Notes: generated from the letters alone by a model not told the origin. Shown: positions 1 through 16,899, numbered from the stretch's first letter. The stretch is 64,000 bases of DNA from Dasypus novemcinctus (GCF_030445035.2 NC_080699.1:1116001-1180000), one strand, 5' to 3'. A program made the numbers and translations.

Positions 1-1838
<1,838 letters not shown>

Positions 1839-3130
1839 TCAGGACTCGCTCGGGCGAGGGTCTCGGGGAGGCGCCGGTCCCCTTCCCCCCCAGGGGCCTG
1901 CCTCACACGCCGCCTCCAGCGCGTCTGAGCCCTCACAGGTCCTGATGGGGCCGGGCCCAGCGCTGGGCAGGAGAGCGCAGGGGGCGTCCTGCCACTCGGC
2001 GTTCCAGCCGCGACCTTGGCTGAGGGAGGTGACCCCCAAAGGGCTGACGCCTCCACCTTCTAGCTCATTCTGAGGACCGCATTTTTCTAAGCATCTGTAA
2101 AGCCACGGAACGCAGTATGTGGCAGATGGTTAGAAAGCTCTCAGTAGAAATAAGCAGCAGCTATTTTCATGGATGCTGATAAAATCTGTAGCGGGCCGGT
2201 TCAGAGCTCAGGGTGCCGGGCGGCATCTGAAAACGCACGAGCTGGGTCCTTGCCAGCACGTCGTGGCTAACGCAGGCCTCGGGACCCATCACCTGGAGGA
2301 GCTCCGGGGGTCCGGCGAGGCGGGGAGGGAGGGGGCTGCCCTCTGGTGGGGAGAGAAGAGCTCAGGACATTGTGGGGCGCTCGGAATCCTCACCCCACGT
2401 CCTCCAGGGCAATGTGCGCAATCACACGGGTGCTTGAGCAGCTGGGAGTAGCGCCCGGGCTGGAGACCCGAGCCTGGGTGCTGAGGGAGGAGCTTCCAGC
2501 CAGGACTCCAGGGCTGGACGCAAGACAACGCGGCCAGCGGCCTGCAGGCAGCCACGGGAGGGCACGGGCGCCCAGCGGGGAGGCGCAGCACAGGACAGCA
2601 GAGCACGACGGGGCAGGCGGCCCACCCCAGGGCTGCTGCGGGGCGAGACGCGGGCCCCGTGAGCCCCCCAGCCTCGTGTGAGACAGGCTCACCCCGACTG
2701 GCTGTGAAGGGCTCCAGGGAGCAGGTGGGCAGGCTGGCCCAGAGGTCCTGCTCACCCCTGCTACTGGAGACGAACGTCGAGGGCAGGCAGGCAAGGGGCC
2801 TGGCTGTGGGCAGAAACCCCAGGAGCTGCCTGGGCTGAGGCGGGGTCTGTGTGGCTGAGTGGGGGGCTCGTGGGGACACTCCGCCAGGTCCCAAGGCCTG
2901 GCCACAGCCCTGGACGCCCCTCGTTTTCCAGAAGGCAGGGGAGCACGGGAGGCTCTCGAGCAGCCCAGCCCCTTAGAGACCTTCAGGGGCTGGCACCTCT
3001 CACCTCCAGCCGGTCATCAAGTCCAGCCCACCCTGCGCCGTCTTCAGTCCCAAGATCTCGGCCCTGCCTGAGTCCCGGTCACCTGCCGCCCCCTGGCAGC
3101 TCTGCCTGTCCTCTGCTCTTGTCCCCTCTA

Positions 3131-5260
<2,130 letters not shown>

Positions 5261-6009
5261 CGCGTCTGAAACTGCTGTAAGGGCTACCCCAACCCGCTCG
5301 TTGTCCCTACCTGCTTCTCCCGGAGCTCGGGTGCCCTGCAAAGCTCACCTGTTCTCACCGCCACTGCAAAATCCCCCCCCAAGCACCCCCCTGTGTCTCC
5401 CGTTGCCACTTTTGGTTAAGACACGGGCCATCCCCAGCGTTGTCACCTCCTAGAGTGAGTCCTGGCAAGCTGTGTAGCCTTTCCGGTCTGGGTTAAAAGC
5501 TTCTTTTTTCTCTAGTGGGCCTTCCAGAGACCCCTGGGTGGGTTTCTGTTCTCTGGTGCAGCCCTGGGGCCCCTGCCGGCCCCGCCCCGTGCCAGTGGTG
5601 ACCCCCGCGCAGACCTCCTGTGCGGTCTCACTTGCTGAGCCCTTGGGCTGGACTCAGGCTCAGGGGCCCACCCGGGTTCCACTTGGCCACAGGAAAACCT
5701 GCTCCTTGGGCCCCCCAAAACCCTGACCGACAGGCCGCTCCCACCAGTCCTCTCCTCCGGGGGCCACGAGGGAAACTCCACCCCCCCCAGCCGTCTCAGG
5801 AAGTTACTCATCAGTTCTGCACCCCTCAAATGCCAGGGGCACAGGTCCAGCTCTCCTTTACCCCAATAAATAAGCAGTCAGAGAAGGCTGGTGAGCGCCC
5901 CCGTGGTCAAAACAAAACAGAATAAACAAGGAGCACCTACGCACGCTGGAGCCGGGGGGCTTCTGAGAGGAGGTGACTTCAGGGTCAAAGGAGCAGCTGG
6001 AGAGCGCGG
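5261..6009. other. GPR83 upstream flank
   Basis: Moderately GC-rich sequence between the CpG-dense GPR83 promoter and the large minisatellite. I see no gene, splice pattern or clear repeat. Confidence 0.5.
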
Positions 6010-9000
6010 GGCAGCCCCGGGGAGCGGCAGGGTCGGGGGGGAGCAGCAGGGGCAGCTGTGGGGAGCAGCAGGGGCTGGGGGAGCGGCAGGGGCTGGGGGG
6101 CGGCAGGGTCAAGGGGAGCGGCAGGGGCTGGGGCGCGGCAGGGGCGGGGGGGGGCGGCAGGGGCTGGGGGGCGGCAGGGTCAGGGGGAGCGGCAGGGGCT
6201 GGGGGGCGGCAGGGGCTGGGGGGCGGCAGGGGCTGGGGGGCGGCAGGGGCTGGGGGGCGGCAGGGTCAGGGGGAGCGGCAGGGGCTGGGGCGCGGCAGGG
6301 GCGGTGGGGGCGGCAGGGGCTGGGGGGCGGCAGGGTCAGGGGGCGCGGCAGGGGCTGGGGGGCGGCAGGGTCAGGGGGCGCGGCAGGGGCTGGGGGGCGG
6401 CAGGGTCAGGGGGAGCGGCAGGGTCAGGGGGAGCGGCAGGGGCTGGGGGGCGGCAGGGGCTGGGGGGCGGCAGGGGCTGGGGGGCGGCAGGGGCTGGGGG
6501 GCGGCAGGGTCAGGGGGAGCGGCAGGGGCTGGGGGGCGGCAGGGGCTGGGGGGCGGCAGGGTCAGGGGGGCGGCAGGGGCTGGGGGGCGGCAGGGGCTGG
6601 GGGGCGGCAGGGTCAGGGGGGCGGCAGGGTCAGGGGGGCGGCAGGGGCTGGGGGGCGGCAGGGGCTGGGGGGCGGCAGGGGCTGGGGGGCGGCAGGGTCA
6701 GGGGGAGCGGCAGGGTCAGGGGGAGCGGCAGGGTCAGGGGGGCGGCAGGGTCAGGGGGAGCGGCAGGGGCTGGGGGGCGGCAGGGGCTGGGGAGCGGCAG
6801 GGGCGGGGGGGGCGGCAGGGGCTGGGGGGCGGCAGGGTCAGGGGGAGCGGCAGGGGCTGGGGGGCGGCAGGGTCAGGGGGGCGGCAGGGTCAGGGGGAGC
6901 GGCAGGGGCTGGGGGAGCGGCAGGGGCTGGGGGGCGGCAGGGGCTGGGGGGCGGCAGGGGCTGGGGGGCGGCAGGGGCTGGGGGGCGGCAGGGGCTGGGG
7001 GGCGGCAGGGTCAGGGGGAGCGGCAGGGGCTGGGGGGCGGCAGGGTCAGGGGGAGCGGCAGGGGCTGGGGAGCGGCAGGGGCTGGGGGGCGGCAGGGGCT
7101 GGGGGGCGGCAGGGGCTGGGGGGCGGCAGGGGCTGGGGGAGCGGCAGGGGCTGGGGGAGCGGCAGGGGCTGGGGAGCGGCAGGGGCTGGGGGGCGGCAGG
7201 GGCTGGGGGGCGGCAGGGGCTGGGGGGCGGCAGGGGCTGGGGAGCGGCAGGGGCTGGGGGGCGGCAGGGGCTGGGGGAGCGGCAGGGGCTGGGGGAGCGG
7301 CAGGGGCTGGGGAGCGGCAGGGGCGGGGGGGGCGGCAGGGTCAGGGGGCGCGGCAGGGGCTGGGGGGCGGCAGGGTCAGGGGGCGCGGCAGGGGCTGGGG
7401 GGCGGCAGGGTCAGGGGGAGCGGCAGGGTCAGGGGGAGCGGCAGGGGCTGGGGGGCGGCAGGGGCTGGGGGGCGGCAGGGGCTGGGGGGCGGCAGGGGCT
7501 GGGGGGCGGCAGGGTCAGGGGGAGCGGCAGGGGCTGGGGGGCGGCAGGGGCTGGGGGGCGGCAGGGTCAGGGGGGCGGCAGGGGCTGGGGGGCGGCAGGG
7601 GCTGGGGGGCGGCAGGGGCTGGGGGGCGGCAGGGTCAGGGGGGCGGCAGGGGCTGGGGGGCGGCAGGGGCTGGGGGGCGGCAGGGGCTGGGGGGCGGCAG
7701 GGTCAGGGGGAGCGGCAGGGTCAGGGGGAGCGGCAGGGTCAGGGGGGCGGCAGGGTCAGGGGGAGCGGCAGGGGCTGGGGGGCGGCAGGGGCTGGGGAGC
7801 GGCAGGGGCGGGGGGGGCGGCAGGGGCTGGGGGGCGGCAGGGTCAGGGGGAGCGGCAGGGGCTGGGGGGCGGCAGGGTCAGGGGGGCGGCAGGGTCAGGG
7901 GGAGCGGCAGGGGCTGGGGGAGCGGCAGGGGCTGGGGGGCGGCAGGGGCTGGGGGGCGGCAGGGGCTGGGGGGCGGCAGGGGCTGGGGGGCGGCAGGGGC
8001 TGGGGGGCGGCAGGGTCAGGGGGAGCGGCAGGGGCTGGGGGGCGGCAGGGTCAGGGGGAGCGGCAGGGGCTGGGGAGCGGCAGGGGCTGGGGGGCGGCAG
8101 GGGCTGGGGGGCGGCAGGGGCTGGGGGGCGGCAGGGGCTGGGGGAGCGGCAGGGGCTGGGGGAGCGGCAGGGGCTGGGGAGCGGCAGGGGCTGGGGGGCG
8201 GCAGGGGCTGGGGAGCGGCAGGGGCTGGGGGGCGGCAGGGGCTGGGGAGCGGCAGGGGCTGGGGGGCGGCAGGGGCTGGGGGAGCGGCAGGGGCTGGGGG
8301 AGCGGCAGGGGCTGGGGAGCGGCAGGGGCGGGGGGGGCGGCAGGGTCAGGGGGAGCGGCAGGGGCTGGGGGGCGGTAGGGTCAGGGGGAGCGGCAGGGGC
8401 TGGGGGGCGGCAGGGGCTGGGGGGCGGCAGGGTCAGGGGGGCGGTAGGGTCAGGGGGAGCGGCAGGGGCTGGGGGGCGGCAGGGGCTGGGGGGCGGCAGG
8501 GGCTGGGGGGCGGCAGGGTCAGGGGGAGCGGCAGGGGCTGGGGGGCGGCAGGGTCAGGGGGAGCGGCAGGGGCTGGGGGGCGGCAGGGTCAGGGGGAGCG
8601 GCAGGGGCTGGGGGGCGGCAGGGGCTGGGGGAGCGGCAGGGGCTGGGGGAGCGGCAGGGGCTGGGGGGCGGCAGGGTCAGGGGGAGCGGCAGGGGCTGGG
8701 GGAGCGGCAGGGGCTGGGGGGCGGCAGGGGCTGGGGGGCGGCAGGGTCAGGGGGGCGGTAGGGTCAGGGGGAGCGGCAGGGGCTGGGGGGCGGCAGGGGC
8801 TGGGGGGCGGCAGGGTCAGGGGGAGCGGCAGGGGCTGGGGGGCGGCAGGGGCTGGGGGGGCGGCAGGGTCAGGGGGAGCGGCAGGGTCAGGGGGAGCGGC
8901 AGGGGCTGGGGGGCGGCAGGGGCTGGGGGGCGGCAGGGGCTGGGGGGCGGCAGGGGCTGGGGGGCGGCAGGGTCAGGGGGCGCGGCAGGGTCAGGGGGAG

Positions 9001-9112
9001 CGGCAGGGGCTGGGGGGCGGCAGGGGCTGGGGGGCGGCAGGGGCTGGGGGGCGGCAGGGGCTGGGGGGCGGCAGGGGCTGGGGGGCGGCAGGGGCAGCCG
9101 CAGGGAGCGGCA
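6010..9112. repeat. 3.1 kb G-rich minisatellite (17/18 bp units) with a 1005 bp higher-order repeat
   Basis: Uninterrupted tandem array of two main unit types, CAGGGGCTGGGGGGCGG (17 bp) and CAGGGTCAGGGGGAGCGG (18 bp), plus minor variants. From its length it has roughly 175-180 units. A larger duplication is visible: the marker GGAGCGGCAG followed by GGGCGGGGGGGG occurs at 6791 and 7796, and again at 7311 and 8316, both pairs 1005 bp apart, so about 6325-7330 and 7330-8335 are two copies of a block. All G-runs lie on the plus strand, giving strong guanine skew and many possible G-quadruplexes. It starts about 1.3 kb upstream of the GPR83 start codon. Very long open frames here are not genes. 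Confidence 0.97.
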
Positions 9113-10077
9113 GGGGTGGAAGGCGCAGGTCCCTGGGAGGGAAACGGCAGGTTTCAGGACGTGGGGGCGGTGGGAGCAGGGCTCACCCACGACAGTGCTC
9201 GAGTGTGGCGTGGAGATGGGTGGGCGGGAAGGCTGGACAGGTGCAGGAGCCCAAACGGAAGGGCCGCGTGGCTCCCCGAGGCCGGGTTCAGGGGGCGCTC
9301 CGCGGGGCCGTCCCAGGCCCACGTCCAGTGCCGATGGCTCTGGAGTCTTCAAGGACTGGGTGTGTGGAAGAGGGGAGGGCGGGAAATAAACCAAGACGCC
9401 CGCAAAGGTTACCTGCAGCCTGCGTGGACCTGCTAACACCCAGGTGGCTCGGCGCCAGCTCAGGGTGGCACGGCTGCGCTGGGGTGCTCGGTGTCGAGAG
9501 GTGTATGGGCAGAGGGGACAGAGAAGGAGCTGAGTGGGCGGTGCCCTTCCGGAACCTTCTCTGGTGCCGCGCAGGCACAGCCTCACCTGGGACCCTCACC
9601 AAGTCTCCTTGCTCCCCGCCCCCCCGTACACCTCCTGGCGCAGGACGTCCAGCCCTGGGGCCCCTCTGCAAGAGGAGCACGCAGCGCAGACGCCAGGGCA
9701 GAGGGAGCACGCGGGAGGAGAGGAAAGCACCGGGAGGGGTGGAGCCGCGGAGAAGGAAGGCCCAGCCAGGCTGGCGAACGCCCACCCCAGCCACCTGAGC
9801 CAGCGGGGAGGGGGCCGGCGGCCCCCGGGGCATCTCCCTGCACCCCAGGCCTCCAGGGAGCCCCAGGACCTGGGACTGGGCTGGAGCGCTCAGGGAGGGG
9901 AGCCCGGCGCTGGAACCGCCCGTGCCCAGGGCGCGAGAACAGCTCCCCCACGAAGGCTGCGGGGGTCCTCCCTCAAGGCCGGGGGCCCGGGCGCCGTCCA
10001 CGGCTGCTGCACAATGACCTCGGCTGCACTGCCCAAGAGAACCAAGCACGCTGGACGCAGCACGCGCCAACAAAGAC
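9113..10077. other. GC-rich intergenic sequence
   Basis: Unique-looking GC-rich sequence flanking the minisatellite. Several open frames exist on both strands but none shows a recognisable domain or a consistent exon structure. I see no gene. Confidence 0.5.
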
Positions 10078-10083
10078 TTTATT
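10078..10083 (-). terminator. Candidate polyadenylation signal of an unidentified transcript
   Basis: AATAAA on the minus strand, followed by GTCTTTGTTGGCGCGTG, a GT-rich element of the kind found downstream of mRNA cleavage sites. The upstream sequence (about 10084-10720 read on the minus strand) is non-repetitive and could be a 3' UTR. No coding exon was found for it. It is too far (12 kb) from the MRE11 stop to be assigned to MRE11 with any confidence. Confidence 0.25.
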
Positions 10084-13000
10084 TCTGCACCGCTAACGGT
10101 CGTCACATGTATTAAACATACTAAAGTGTTACCTGTTTCAAATGGATTCGAAAGAAAAGAAAAATTGTAAGTCCCTCTCAAGTGTGTTAATAAAGACTAG
10201 GCAAGGGTCGTAGAGTAACGGTCGCCTCCCAGAGGCCTTAGGAGGAGGGTTCAGAGCCTCGTGCACCAACGAGCCTTCGCCCCTCTAACACCAGATTGTT
10301 TCTGAGAAGCCCCCACTTGGTGTAAGTCTCGCCTGCTCTCCTCTCTGGTCCAGGCCGGGCAGCAGGAGGGAAGAAAGCACAACCGCACGCCCCGGCCCAA
10401 GGCAGCTTGTGCTCGTGGCACGAGCCGGCGTCCGCACACCTAGTTACAAAGCACCAAGCAGGCCCAGAGGCGAGCTGAAGACCCGCTTAGCCGCGATCCA
10501 AAGCAGCGTGTGGGCGGCGGGGCCAAGCGTCGGCGTCCAAATCTGGCCCTCTGGGGTTGCAGGGCAAGAAGGTAGAGTTAGGATAAAGACAAGCCCCAAC
10601 TCTCAAACCACTTGTGCCTAAATTAAATTTTGCATTGACCTTACTCTGCGCTACGATGTACCGTGTTATGAGTGGTAGGTGGGTCTTGGGCCACTTAACC
10701 CGGAGTGCAGACAAATGGTAGCACTGCTCGTGCCGACCGCTGGGTAGAGCGCTCCAGGCGTGTCCTCTGGTGCCTACTGCTCGGGGATGAACTGTCCCCT
10801 CGGCGGTCTCTGCACCTGCGCTGGCGTAACCACCGAGGGCCCAAGATCTCCTCTACCTCCCTCCCTGCCGAAGGCTCCAGAACAATGTACACACCTGCCC
10901 GGGGACATCTCCACCTGGACGGCCTGCACACACCACTCAGCAAGCGTCCGGCTAAGCCCACCGCAGCCCGCTCGCCCTCGCCTTCCTGGCTCACGAGGTC
11001 ACGGGGGCAGGAATCTAGAAACGGGAGATGCGGGGTCTGCCTGGAGGCGCCCTCCCACCGCTCACGGCCAGCTCAGCCCCTTCCCTGTGCAGACCCCAGC
11101 CCCTGGACTGCGCAGCTCGGGCAGCCCGCCCGTCCAGCACGGGGGGGGGGGGGTCTCACTTGGGGCCGCGAGCCCGTCCTTCCTCCAGAATGGTCTGCTC
11201 TGGATCCGCCCCCCGGAGCCGCGTCTGGGCCCTGGCTGGAGGGACGTGGGGCTGGAGCCCGACCCAGGGCACAGGTCTGTCTTTGGAAAGCTTCCTCGTC
11301 TATCTAGTAGGATCCTGGGACATCTCCAAGTTTTAATAATTTAAAATGACCGCAACCTCCATCTTCTATAGTCAAGGTAAAATCTACCTTCTGTGAAAAT
11401 AACTCTTTTCTGAGTCTCTTGCTGGTTAATGACTTAAAATGAGAATTTCATTAGATCTCTGAAGGGGCAAAGACACTTCTAACAGGTAGGGTCATGGGTT
11501 AATGTTTGGAGATTTCTCGGTAATCCCACAGGTTGAGACGTTTCCTCAGACCCAGCTCCAGTTTCATGCTCTTGTGTTTTTTTTGTTGTTGTTTTTTAAA
11601 CATTCCTTTGATTTCCACTGTTTTTCAAATCATATCCTCAGAAAGGGAAAGATGATAATTAAGCACGATATTTAAGACATTTGATGAATTGCATTTTACA
11701 GAGGGGGGAATGATGATTAAGATGGCTGTCTTTTGTTTCTTTTACAACAATATCAAGTGAAAACTTCATTAAAGATATTTCTAGAAACCATCATCACATC
11801 TACAATTCACAGGATGTAGGCAACAGCTGTAATTGAGCTTATACTCTTTCAAAAAGTGTTTAAATAACAATTTTCTTTTTTGGAATTACTTGAGACCATT
11901 AATTTTGAGGGCCAGAAAAAAAAAGGTTGCCCTTGTTCACATTGATTTTAGACAGGCTTCTATTTTATAAAGTTCAGACCATGATCAAAACAAGTGCTGG
12001 CAATTACTGCTGAAAATCCAGGCTGCGGGCGAGGAGCAAGGAAGGCTGTGGTGTGAGGCACACGATCACCCACCCCGAGGAGAACCCCGTGCACGGGAGC
12101 GAGACGGAGGGCCTGAGAGTGAACGGGAGAAAGCCAGGTCGGGAAGGATCCGTTTCAGACCGTGAGAGGGAAACAACCGCACTGTTGATGTACAGGCCAT
12201 TGCGTGGCTACATAAGATCTTAGTGGCAAGTGCCCTCTGGGCAGCCTGGGGACGCCCCCCGCCCGGCTCGGCTCGTCACCCCTCAGCTCTTCCCACAGGC
12301 GGCGGCCATCTGTGCCCGCCTCCCCCTTCAGACAGGGGACCTGCGCTGCGTTTGCCTGGCACAGAGCAGGGGACTGCGAAATACTAAACATGCAAATATG
12401 TGAAAACAAGAATAGATCTTTTTAAAGGAAAATATCCCAAAGCACTCAGAAATAAGCGAGCTGTTCATTGTACCATCCCTCCCGGACAACGCAAATGCCT
12501 CTCACACATGCAGTGGCTTTTAACAACGACAAAGCAGGGACTGACAGCCTCTGCCATACAGCCCCAAACGGGGTCACACCAGCTCCACTGCCTGACGGTG
12601 ACATCAATCACGGCCTGTTACGGGACTGTAAGTGGTATCTGCAGAAATTCTGAAAAATACCAAAGAACATAAAGAATATAAAAACCACCATAATCCCGCT
12701 CCTAACATTTTGGCATGTTTCCTTCTATTTGCTATGCTTAATAGCCATTTTAACATAATTGAAATGAAATTGGACCAGTGTTGTGTCCTGCTTTTCCCAC
12801 GATTATACTTAGAGCATTTTCCCATTGCATTTTTTTTCAAACAGAGCCTTTTAAATAATTGCATATTTTCTTACGGAATACCACACCATAACATACTTTT
12901 CACTGTAATAATGCTTGATGGAATCTCTTTACATAAATATTTTTAGACATATTATATGCATGTTATTAGAGTATCCACCGTCCAGCTTCAATGCACTTCT

Positions 13001-13469
13001 CTCCTGGTCCAGTCTGCTTTGAAATAAATTCCAGACCTAATGTTTAACTAGTTCAGTAGACTAAAAGATGAGGCTCTTTTTCTGATCAGTTGTACATAGC
13101 TCTTTGTCTCCTTAGAAGAGCCAATCAACAGATTCCAGGGACAGGAGATTAAAATGTTTTAAGCCTCTTGGTAATCATGCCAGCTCTTCGCAGAAAGGAC
13201 AGGTCCACTTACACTCCCACTAGTGACCTGAAGCAGCTTCCACTGCATCCTAACCGACACCGAGTCATTTATTTGATTTTCTGAGAGTATGTAAAAGGTT
13301 TCTTTCATTGATTATAGGCATTAAAAGTCTCTGCCCAGGCATGGTACTCGGAGTCTGCTCTCGCACCAATCCTCCCCGGCCACTTCATGCACGCTGGCCT
13401 CCAAAACCGCTTGCCTTTCAGTGGATTAAATAGATGCCACAGCATTTATACAGTGGCTTGCACAGTTAA

Positions 13470-13600
13470 GGCATGTTTTCAATAAATGTTTGTTTCTATT
13501 TGATTAAAACCTCCATGAGGTCAGGTTTGTTCATTCTTTGGTGTTTGCTTAATGTGTGATGTGTAGTGGGCACCCAATACTGAATGAATGTAAAAATTCT
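13470..13600 (+). repeat. L2-like fragment
   Basis: Contains the pattern CTCCATGAGGTCAGG ... GTAGTGGGCACCCAATA ... TGAATGAATG, typical of the 3' end of ancient L2 elements. Diverged; call by pattern only. Confidence 0.55.
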
Positions 13601-14394
13601 ATTTTGACAGTTAAAAATGGTGTGTCATTTAATAAGTCTATAATAAAGGTGAATATCCTAGATGTCTTAGCTGTTTGTATTTCCATCTGTCATTTTTTTA
13701 TTCATGTCCTTTGGTCATTCAACAACCAATTTGGCAGCTTCCACTGAGTCTTTAAATGTGAGCATATCCTATGTCCTAAAAGGTGGTATTTAGCAGCTTA
13801 TCCTGAGGGAGCAAAGCAGCCGTATTCCTCTATCTACGACACACACACACACACCATGGATCACGTATCACACACATGCCTGTGTGAATACACACGTGTT
13901 TTCTTCTTTATGCTCCTTCTAGTGCTTTTCAGGTGATCTGGAAGAGCATGAGCAGTTTTAGAACCAGGGAAAAGACTAATAAATGTGATTTGGGGAAAAA
14001 GGTAAAAAATTACCCTGTAAGAAATCACTCTTAAATGGGTTTTTAGCTTATGGACACATTACATTTACTTAGTCAACCCTGATAATCCCGCAGAGGCCCA
14101 TTTCCAGCCCATTATAGATTTTGTCAAAGCCAACCGGAAGTCATTTAAAGTTTCAGCGGTGCTCCTGAGAGCTGTCAAGGAACGCGCCCCGCCTGCAGGC
14201 GCTGTGGGAGGAGAAGCCTCTGCACCCTGTGGCCCACCTGCCAGGCTGGCCGCGCTGCAGGCCCGGCTCGTCCACCCACCCTGGGCTCTCCCTGGCTTTT
14301 TGGTGCAGGCCTGTGCGCACGCTCAAGGACTGAGGCAAGGGCCTTCAGGTGTCCCTCAGCACGCCGCAATCAACAGAGGCAGCGTAACTGCAGT

Positions 14395-14470
14395 CCAGGT
14401 GGAATTAGGTGTATTAGGTGTAGATCTCAGCTCTACCACTTGATAGCTGTGTGATCTTTTTAAGCATTTT
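14395..14470 (+). repeat. MIR-like fragment
   Basis: Contains CTCAGCTCTACCACTTGATAG and TGTGTGATCTTT, the core of a MIR SINE. Short and diverged. Confidence 0.5.
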
Positions 14471-15539
14471 CCCTCACTATTGCAAAAAGGCGGGGCATGC
14501 TGCCTACTCTACGGCGAGGAGATTTACGCAATGCTCTGATAATGAAACGCGTCTGTGCTCAGCCCTGGGCTGGCCTGGAGCAGCAGTGCGTCACGTTCCT
14601 CTTCTTCCCCTCTGCATCCTCTCAGCCTCAGCTGCACCCAGCGGGGAGGGACCCTGCAGCCCAGGCTGAGGGCGCTGGGCGTCTGGAAGCTGGGCCTCCG
14701 AGGCAAACCCTGGCTTCTCTGGTGCTGGCTCTGGGGGTGACGAGGCAGAGGCACTGGGCAGTGAGGTTCAGAGCTGCAAGAAAGCCTGGACTGGCCGTTT
14801 CTTAAACCAGGGCAGGGGCTCACGGGAGAAGCGCGTTCTGAAGAGGCTGGAGGGAGGCAAAGTGGGTGAGTTGGCGGCAGGAGAAACCGGTACCACCCTC
14901 TCTTGACTGGGTTATGCCACAGGTGGGCAAAGGAGCAGCCTCCAGGTAAAAGGGGATGAAAGCTCAGCAGGGGGAAAACAGAAAATTCTTATCTCACACA
15001 GCAAGGATGAGTTCTAGGAACCAAAATCAGCTTCTCTGACTATAAAAGGAAATGTCTAATCAAGTCTGGAAATAAGATTAAGGTTTAAACTCAATCAACT
15101 ACAACTGACAACAGTTAAAAATTATAAACACACTGAAGCTAGATGGTTACTTTTGTTAAAACCTTGTATTTTAAGTGGTATACAAAATTATAAAGTTTAT
15201 TTGAAAATGCAAAGAACCAATAATTACCAGGACATTCTTGAAGGAAAAAACAACATAGTTCCACTGTAAGGAAGATAGTGATATATTGGCCCAAGAATAA
15301 ATGGCCAAAGGGGCAGAATAGAGGTCAGAGGCAGATGTGTACATATGGACTCTTGATTAATGACAAATAAAACTCCACAGGACAGGAAGGTCATTTCCAC
15401 AGATGGTGCCAGGACAAGTGCATTTCCATAAGGAACAGGACAAAACACAGGTCAGTCCCCAGCTCAGCGCACTCAATGTGAAAGGCAAACAGATGAGCTT
15501 CTGGGAGAAACACAGACGAGTCCATGACGTAGGGCAAGA

Positions 15540-16110
15540 AATGGTTTTCTCAAACAGGACACAAAAGTATTAATCATAAAACAGAGGACTGATAGATTGG
15601 AAGTCATTAGAACTAAAAACTTCAAGACACTACTTAGAGAATAAAAGGCAAGCTACAGACTGGGAGAAGACTTTGCAATACATACATCCAATGACGGGCT
15701 TGGCTCCTGGAAGTCAGGAAGAAAAGGGCAGACAACTCATTAAAAGACGGGAAAAAGCCTTGGACAGAGACGTCACGAGAGAGCACAACGACCAACAAAC
15801 ATCTGGAATAATCCTTACCATCATTATCATCAGAGAAGTGCAGATTAAAACCACAGAGAGATTCAATTATACACCCACCAGAATGGCTAAAATTAAAAAG
15901 ACCAACAATAACAAATGTTGCAAGAATATGGAACAAGGACTCTCCCAAATTGCTGGTGGGGTGTAAACTGGTGCAGCCACTTTGGACAGTATGTGGCAGT
16001 ACCTACTGAGACTGAATACACACACTGCTGTGACTCTACATACCCCAGAAAACAACCACTTAAATCCACCCAAAACCACGTCCACGAATATTTGTAGCGG
16101 CTTTAATCAC
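15540..16110 (+). mobile_element. Old L1 fragment (3' ORF2 region)
   Basis: Sense-strand sequence with the usual order of a worn L1 ORF2 end: GACTGGGAGAAGACTTTGCAA, later AATTAAAAAGACCAACAATA, then GGTGGGGTGTAAACTGGTGC. Many stops and indels; not functional. An exact left edge is not visible. Confidence 0.7.
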
Positions 16111-16818
16111 AAATGGCACAACTCCACTGTGCACTTACAGTCTGGATGGACTGCGGTATCGTCACACGGCAACCACAAACAGCAACTGAGAACGACCAGC
16201 TACAGGCACGAGGCACGGCAGGGACGTGCCTCAGACGCAGTGCTGCGTGAGGCGAGTACAAGGGGCACCGCGTCTCCAGCCGCAGGACGTTCCTGTGGGG
16301 TTCGTTCAGAAAGCCTGCCTGAAGGAAACAGGACTTTCATAGCTGCTTCTATTTGAAAAGCTTTCCACTTTCATAATCCATGAAGAAATCTCACGTTCCC
16401 TGCCTGCACTCTGCCAAGGTCTGGGATGCTGGAGCTGGGGAGCTGAGAGTTAGTTCGTCTGGAGAAGCAGACATGTAGGAATGGCTGGGACAAGAGAAGA
16501 GCAAGAGCTGTGGGCCGACCTGAAACTCCCTACAAAGCCACTTACACAGGCCCCTGAAGAGAGTGCAGCGGAGACCAAACTCCAGGAGACCCCGCCGCAC
16601 AGGTGCGCGTGCACACGGCAGCATACCTCAAGTTACTGGGCAAAGATGGACAAGTAAATGGACAGCAGGACGGCCATCTGGAGAAGCTCAAACTAGATCC
16701 ACTCTTTACCACCTTACACAAGAGCAACTGAGCCAGAGATCTAAAAGCAAAAAATAAAACCAAAAAGGTCTGAAAAGAAACTGGGTGTAGAGAAAGGGTT
16801 TCTAACTAAGTCCAGAAG

Positions 16819-16820
<2 letters not shown>

Positions 16821-16853
<33 letters not shown>
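16821..16853. repeat. (AT)n microsatellite
   Basis: A perfect run of about 16 AT dinucleotides in an AT-rich setting. Confidence 0.95.
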
Positions 16854-16856
<3 letters not shown>

Positions 16857-16899
16857 ACTGATAAACTTGGCATTAAAAAAATTATTGTATGGCCCCCAA

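Larger units (their letters stand above)
10084..15539. other. Intergenic region between GPR83 and MRE11, left part
   Basis: GC-rich to about 11340, including a G-run near 11140, then AT-rich. No gene is supported. About 12640-12960 and 13170-13330 look like worn interspersed repeats. About 13470-13600 resembles an L2 3' end and about 14395-14470 resembles a MIR. A short CA repeat lies at 13839-13854. The rest shows nothing I can name. Confidence 0.45.

Noticed and set aside
6058-9798. Very long Gly/Arg-rich open reading frames (up to about 1250 codons)
   Set aside because: They are read through a minisatellite that has almost no stop words in any forward frame. Protein content depends only on the repeat unit, and there is no start context, domain or exon structure.
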